Origin: Atopobacter phocae ATCC BAA-285
GTDB lineage: Bacteria > Bacillota > Bacilli > Lactobacillales > Aerococcaceae
Reading direction: 5' to 3'
Length of the DNA stretch: 44,284 bases
Assembly (NCBI RefSeq): GCF_000526675.1
Contig: NZ_JAGN01000008.1
Location: forward strand, 1 to 44,284
Positions 41,332 through 44,284 of this stretch are shown here, in pieces (within the stretch, counting starts at the first letter, position 1; every line of letters starts with the position of its first letter). The notes beneath the pieces were generated by a model. The model was not told the origin of the DNA. It did not search any database and saw only the letters and a list, made by a program, of their open reading frames with translations. Both the position numbers and the translations under genes were made by a program.

Positions 41332-41525
41332 GTCTTCAGCGAGAAGCGGGTGGTGCAACGCTTCGGCAACCTTGTTCATTGACCACTGTTAGAGTACGAC
41401 TTGGAAACAAGTCCGGACTTCCCGTTATCGAAGACGAAAGCCGATATTCGCATCGGAAATAATGGGTGGAACCACGTGAACACGTCCCATAATAGTTGCA
41501 TTGGACTATTATGGGCTTTTTTTTA
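41332..41525 (+). promoter_or_regulatory. T-box leader (tRNA-Thr) of thrS, with terminator
   Basis: The T-box core GGGTGGAACCACG (41464-41476) is clear. Its bulge UGGA would pair with a tRNA ending in UCCA, as expected for tRNA-Thr. The stem I base pairs GTCTTC (41332-41337) with GAAGAC (41430-41435), and a GGTG-type motif follows on the 5' side. The Thr codon ACT at 41417-41419 on the 3' side of stem I is a candidate specifier. The terminator is CCCATAATAG / CTATTATGGG (41486-41515) plus nine T. Uncharged tRNA-Thr should stabilise the antiterminator and raise thrS expression. The region 41176-41331 before it is AT-rich with TTGACA at 41272 but no clear matching -10. Confidence 0.92.
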
Positions 41526-41572
41526 TGCCATGATGGAACAACTAACGGACAAAAGATAAAGGAGAGAAGATT

Positions 41573-43507
41573 ATGATTACAATTACATTACCAGATGGCG
41601 CTCAGCGTCAATACGAGGCAGGCGTGACAACTAAATCAGTAGCAGAATCAATTAGTAAAGGGTTAATGAAACAAAGTATCGCCGGTGTCTTTAATGGAGA
41701 AATGGTGGACTTTACTCAGCCATTAATGGTTGACGGGTCTTTGGAAATCATTACAAAAGATGACGAGCGTGCGTTATCCATCGTTCGTCACTCTGCTGCT
41801 CACGTAATGGCGCAAGCATTAAAACGCTTATTCCCTAATATTCATTTAGGCGTTGGACCAGCGATTGAAAATGGCTTCTATTATGATACCGATATGGAAA
41901 AACAATTGACAGAAGAACAATTGCCATTAGTAGAAGCTGAAATGATGAAAATCGTTAAAGAAAATTTACCATTTGAACGTCAAGAAGTGTCACGTGCAGA
42001 AGCGTTAGAATTATTTAAAGAGGATCCTTATAAGGTAGAAATTATTTCAGACTTACCAGAAGACGAGCAATTAACGATTTATAAACAAGGTGAATTTGTC
42101 GATTTATGTCGTGGCATTCACGTACCAAGTACGGGCTACGTTCAAGTGTTTAAATTATTGTCACTAGCAGGAGCCTATTGGCGCGGTAACTCTGACAATA
42201 AAATGATGCAACGGGTTTACGGAACAGCTTTCTTCAATAAGAAAGACTTACAAGCAGAATTGACACGTCGCCAAGAAGCAAGAGAACGTGACCACCGTAA
42301 ATTAGGAAAAGAACTCGACTTATTTATTACAAGTCAAGAAGTGGGTAGTGGCTTACCAATTTGGCTACCAAAAGGTGCAACCATTCGTCGCACGATTGAA
42401 CGATATATTGTCGATAAAGAAGTGGAGTTAGGCTATGAACATGTTTATACACCAATTATGGCCGATGTGAACTTATACAAAACAAGTGGACACTGGGCGC
42501 ATTATCAAGATGACATGTTCCCACCAATGGATATGGGTGATGGTGAAATGTTAGTCTTACGTCCGATGAACTGCCCACATCACATGATGATTTATAAAGA
42601 CCGTGTACGTAGTTACCGTGAATTGCCATTACGTATTGCTGAATTGGGCATGATGCACCGTTATGAAAAGAGTGGTGCACTATCCGGATTACAACGTGTA
42701 CGTGAAATGACGTTAAATGATGCGCACATTTTCGTACGTCCAGATCAAATTAAAGACGAATTCAAACGAACAATCGAATTAGTGAAAGCTGTTTACCATG
42801 ACTTTAACATTAATGATTATCGCTTCCGCTTAAGCTATCGTGATCCAGAAGATAAAGAAAAATATTATGATGACGATGCCATGTGGGAACGTGCAGAACG
42901 TATGTTAAAAGAAGCGATGGATGAATTAGGCTTAGAATACTTCGAAGCACGTGGAGAAGCAGCATTCTACGGACCAAAATTAGATATTCAATTTAAAACG
43001 GCGATTGGTATTGAAGAAACAATGTCTACAATCCAATTAGACTTCTTATTACCAGAACGTTTTGAATTAACTTACGTAGGAGAAGATGGAGAGAATACAC
43101 ATCGTCCAGTGGTAATTCACCGTGGAGTTGTATCGACAATGGAACGTTTTACAGCTTATTTAATCGAAGAATATAAAGGAGCCTTCCCAACTTGGTTAGC
43201 GCCAGTGCAAGCAACAGTGATTCCAGTAAACTTAGATGCACATGGTGACTTCGCCTATGAATTGAAAGAAAAATTAGCTCGTCACGGCTTACGCGTTGTA
43301 GTTGATGGACGAAATGAAAAATTAGGATACAAAATCCGCCAAGCACAAAAAGAAAAAGTACCGTATCAATTAGTAGTAGGGGACAAAGAAATAGAAGAAC
43401 AAGCAGTGAATGTTCGTCGCTATGGATCAAAAGAAACAGAAACGCTAAGCATCGAATCTTTCTTACAAATGATTCAAGAAGATATAGCAACTAAGAGCCG
43501 TAACTAA
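41573..43507 (+). CDS. thrS: Threonyl-tRNA synthetase
   Basis: 644 aa, the full class II enzyme. TGS domain (about 1-62), the editing domain with [15 protein letters not shown] and the Cys/His in [11 protein letters not shown] (about 62-240), the catalytic core (about 270-535) with zinc ligands in [13 protein letters not shown] and the motif [20 protein letters not shown], and the anticodon-binding domain (about 540-644). It charges tRNA-Thr and clears Ser-tRNA-Thr. Controlled by the T-box leader just upstream. RBS AAAGGAGAG. Confidence 0.97.
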   Translation: MITITLPDGAQRQYEAGVTTKSVAESISKGLMKQSIAGVFNGEMVDFTQPLMVDGSLEIITKDDERALSIVRHSAAHVMAQALKRLFPNIHLGVGPAIENGFYYDTDMEKQLTEEQLPLVEAEMMKIVKENLPFERQEVSRAEALELFKEDPYKVEIISDLPEDEQLTIYKQGEFVDLCRGIHVPSTGYVQVFKLLSLAGAYWRGNSDNKMMQRVYGTAFFNKKDLQAELTRRQEARERDHRKLGKELDLFITSQEVGSGLPIWLPKGATIRRTIERYIVDKEVELGYEHVYTPIMADVNLYKTSGHWAHYQDDMFPPMDMGDGEMLVLRPMNCPHHMMIYKDRVRSYRELPLRIAELGMMHRYEKSGALSGLQRVREMTLNDAHIFVRPDQIKDEFKRTIELVKAVYHDFNINDYRFRLSYRDPEDKEKYYDDDAMWERAERMLKEAMDELGLEYFEARGEAAFYGPKLDIQFKTAIGIEETMSTIQLDFLLPERFELTYVGEDGENTHRPVVIHRGVVSTMERFTAYLIEEYKGAFPTWLAPVQATVIPVNLDAHGDFAYELKEKLARHGLRVVVDGRNEKLGYKIRQAQKEKVPYQLVVGDKEIEEQAVNVRRYGSKETETLSIESFLQMIQEDIATKSRN

Positions 43508-43674
43508 TTATCTATTTATCATGAGTTTAATTATTAAATAACATTTAAAAAGGAAAAGTTTATAGAATAATAATACTTTTTTGAAAAAATAAATTTACAT
43601 ATTAAACAATAATTACAGTAATGTTTCGTTAATATTACAAAATAACATATTTGTTTTAAAAGAGTGTATAAAGG

Positions 43675-43702
43675 TTGTTTTTTATTTAAGATATAGTAAA
43701 AT
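43675..43702 (+). promoter_or_regulatory. Probable promoter of the GA-module gene
   Basis: TTGTTT (43675-43680), a 16-bp spacer and TAAAAT (43697-43702) in a very AT-rich intergenic region. Alternatives (TATAGT, TATACT) are close by. Confidence 0.45.
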
Positions 43703-43736
43703 TATACTACAATCATAAAAAATAAGGAGATTGAAA

Positions 43737-44284
43737 ATGAAAACTAAAAAATTATTAACATTAAGTGCCGTTGCCTTGACAGGTTTTGCCTTCTCAAATG
43801 CTCATTCTGTGCATGCAGCTGAAGAAAACAGCAATGCAACAGTAGCGGAAGTTAGCCCAGAGGTTAAATCTGCTCAAGATAAAGCTATTAAAGATATGGA
43901 AATAGCTGGAATTACTAACAAATACTACTTTGACTTAATTAAAGCGTCTAATTCGGTTCAAGGAATTCAAAATTTATCTACTGAAGTTATAGCGTCATTT
44001 AAAAATGACAACCCTAAAAAAGCTGAAGCTGCTGAAAAATTACAAGCTCAAAAAGAAATAGCTATTGAAAAAATGAAACAAGCAGGCGTTACAGCTGAAT
44101 TCTTCACTGATTTAATTAACGAAGCTAATACAATTGATGCGGTTAATATGTTAGCTGAAGAAGTAATTTCTACACGTGAAGCTCAAGATTTAAAAGAAGC
44201 AAAAGAAGCAGCAATCAAGAAAATTCAAGAAGCAGGCGTTATGTCTGAATTCTATACAGATTTAATTAACGAAGCTAAAACAAT
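43737..44284 (+). CDS. Secreted protein with GA (albumin-binding type) modules, 3' end outside the window
   Basis: At least 182 residues, open to the window edge. A signal peptide (about 1-28) ends near SVHA-AEEN. Three repeats of about 45 residues follow at about 44-88, 103-147 and from 153. Each is a three-helix pattern with a conserved core: AGITNKYYFDLIKAS, AGVTAEFFTDLINEA and AGVMSEFYTDLINEA. This closely resembles the GA module of protein G and of Finegoldia PAB (AKEDAIAELKKAGITSDFY...INKAKTVEEV). Such modules bind serum albumin; binding here is inferred. RBS AAGGAG. Whether an LPXTG or other wall anchor follows cannot be seen. Repeats 2 and 3 are also similar at DNA level (about 153 nt apart), which points to recent module duplication. 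Confidence 0.8.
   Translation, partial: MKTKKLLTLSAVALTGFAFSNAHSVHAAEENSNATVAEVSPEVKSAQDKAIKDMEIAGITNKYYFDLIKASNSVQGIQNLSTEVIASFKNDNPKKAEAAEKLQAQKEIAIEKMKQAGVTAEFFTDLINEANTIDAVNMLAEEVISTREAQDLKEAKEAAIKKIQEAGVMSEFYTDLINEAKT

Overview
The window is chromosomal DNA from an AT-rich Gram-positive of class Bacilli. The evidence is the gene order polA-mutM-coaE-nrdR-dnaB-dnaI-thrS, a T-box in front of thrS, an ecsAB/hit block, strong AGGAGG-type ribosome binding sites and many intrinsic terminators. I favour a facultatively fermentative member of the Lactobacillales or a close relative; genus cannot be fixed from sequence alone. No rRNA, tRNA, prophage, transposase or CRISPR array was seen.

Layout. 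(1) 1-4.8 kb: a cold-shock protein, a glyoxalase and the fructose operon fruR-fruK-fruA. (2) 5.0-7.1 kb: a small alternative sigma factor, two tiny DUF1659/DUF2922-like proteins and a peptidoglycan amidase without a signal peptide, with a terminator-like hairpin just before the amidase. (3) 7.2-10.5 kb: a sodium-pumping oxaloacetate decarboxylase with its biotin carrier as a separate protein, under a CcpA-type cre site. (4) 10.7-18.6 kb: a flavin-based extracellular electron transfer (EET) locus: Gx transporter/EetB, Ndh2 with a membrane C-terminus, DmkB, an FMN-binding PplA-like lipoprotein, the FMN transferase FmnB/ApbE, DmkA, and a NusG-II-domain protein on the opposite strand. A separate eetA is not present. 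(5) About 17.9-18.1 kb: a composite intergenic repeat with two 58-bp direct copies. (6) 19.3-22.4 kb: an ABC importer of the TrpXYZ-like class. It is preceded by a promoter, a 31-codon leader ORF with four consecutive tyrosine codons, mutually exclusive RNA pairings and an intrinsic terminator. This looks like ribosome-mediated tyrosine attenuation and is the most novel regulatory element here. (7) 22.4-29.5 kb: brnQ, ytxH, hit, an alpha/beta hydrolase, ecsAB, a ytmP-like kinase and trmB. (8) 29.6-33.9 kb: a small membrane protein, an M42 aminopeptidase under a palindromic operator, ytpR, a low-complexity 136-aa protein where sftA usually lies, and murC. (9) 34.1-43.5 kb: DNA replication and repair genes and thrS with its T-box. 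(10) 43.7 kb to the end: a secreted protein, cut by the window edge, with at least three GA (albumin-binding type) modules.

How it fits together. Fructose uptake, oxaloacetate decarboxylation with Na+ export, and an NADH-to-quinone-to-flavoprotein electron route together suggest an organism that ferments sugars and organic acids and can discharge NADH onto extracellular acceptors. The GA-module protein suggests contact with an animal host. All functional statements rest on motif and neighbourhood recognition; no database search was run.
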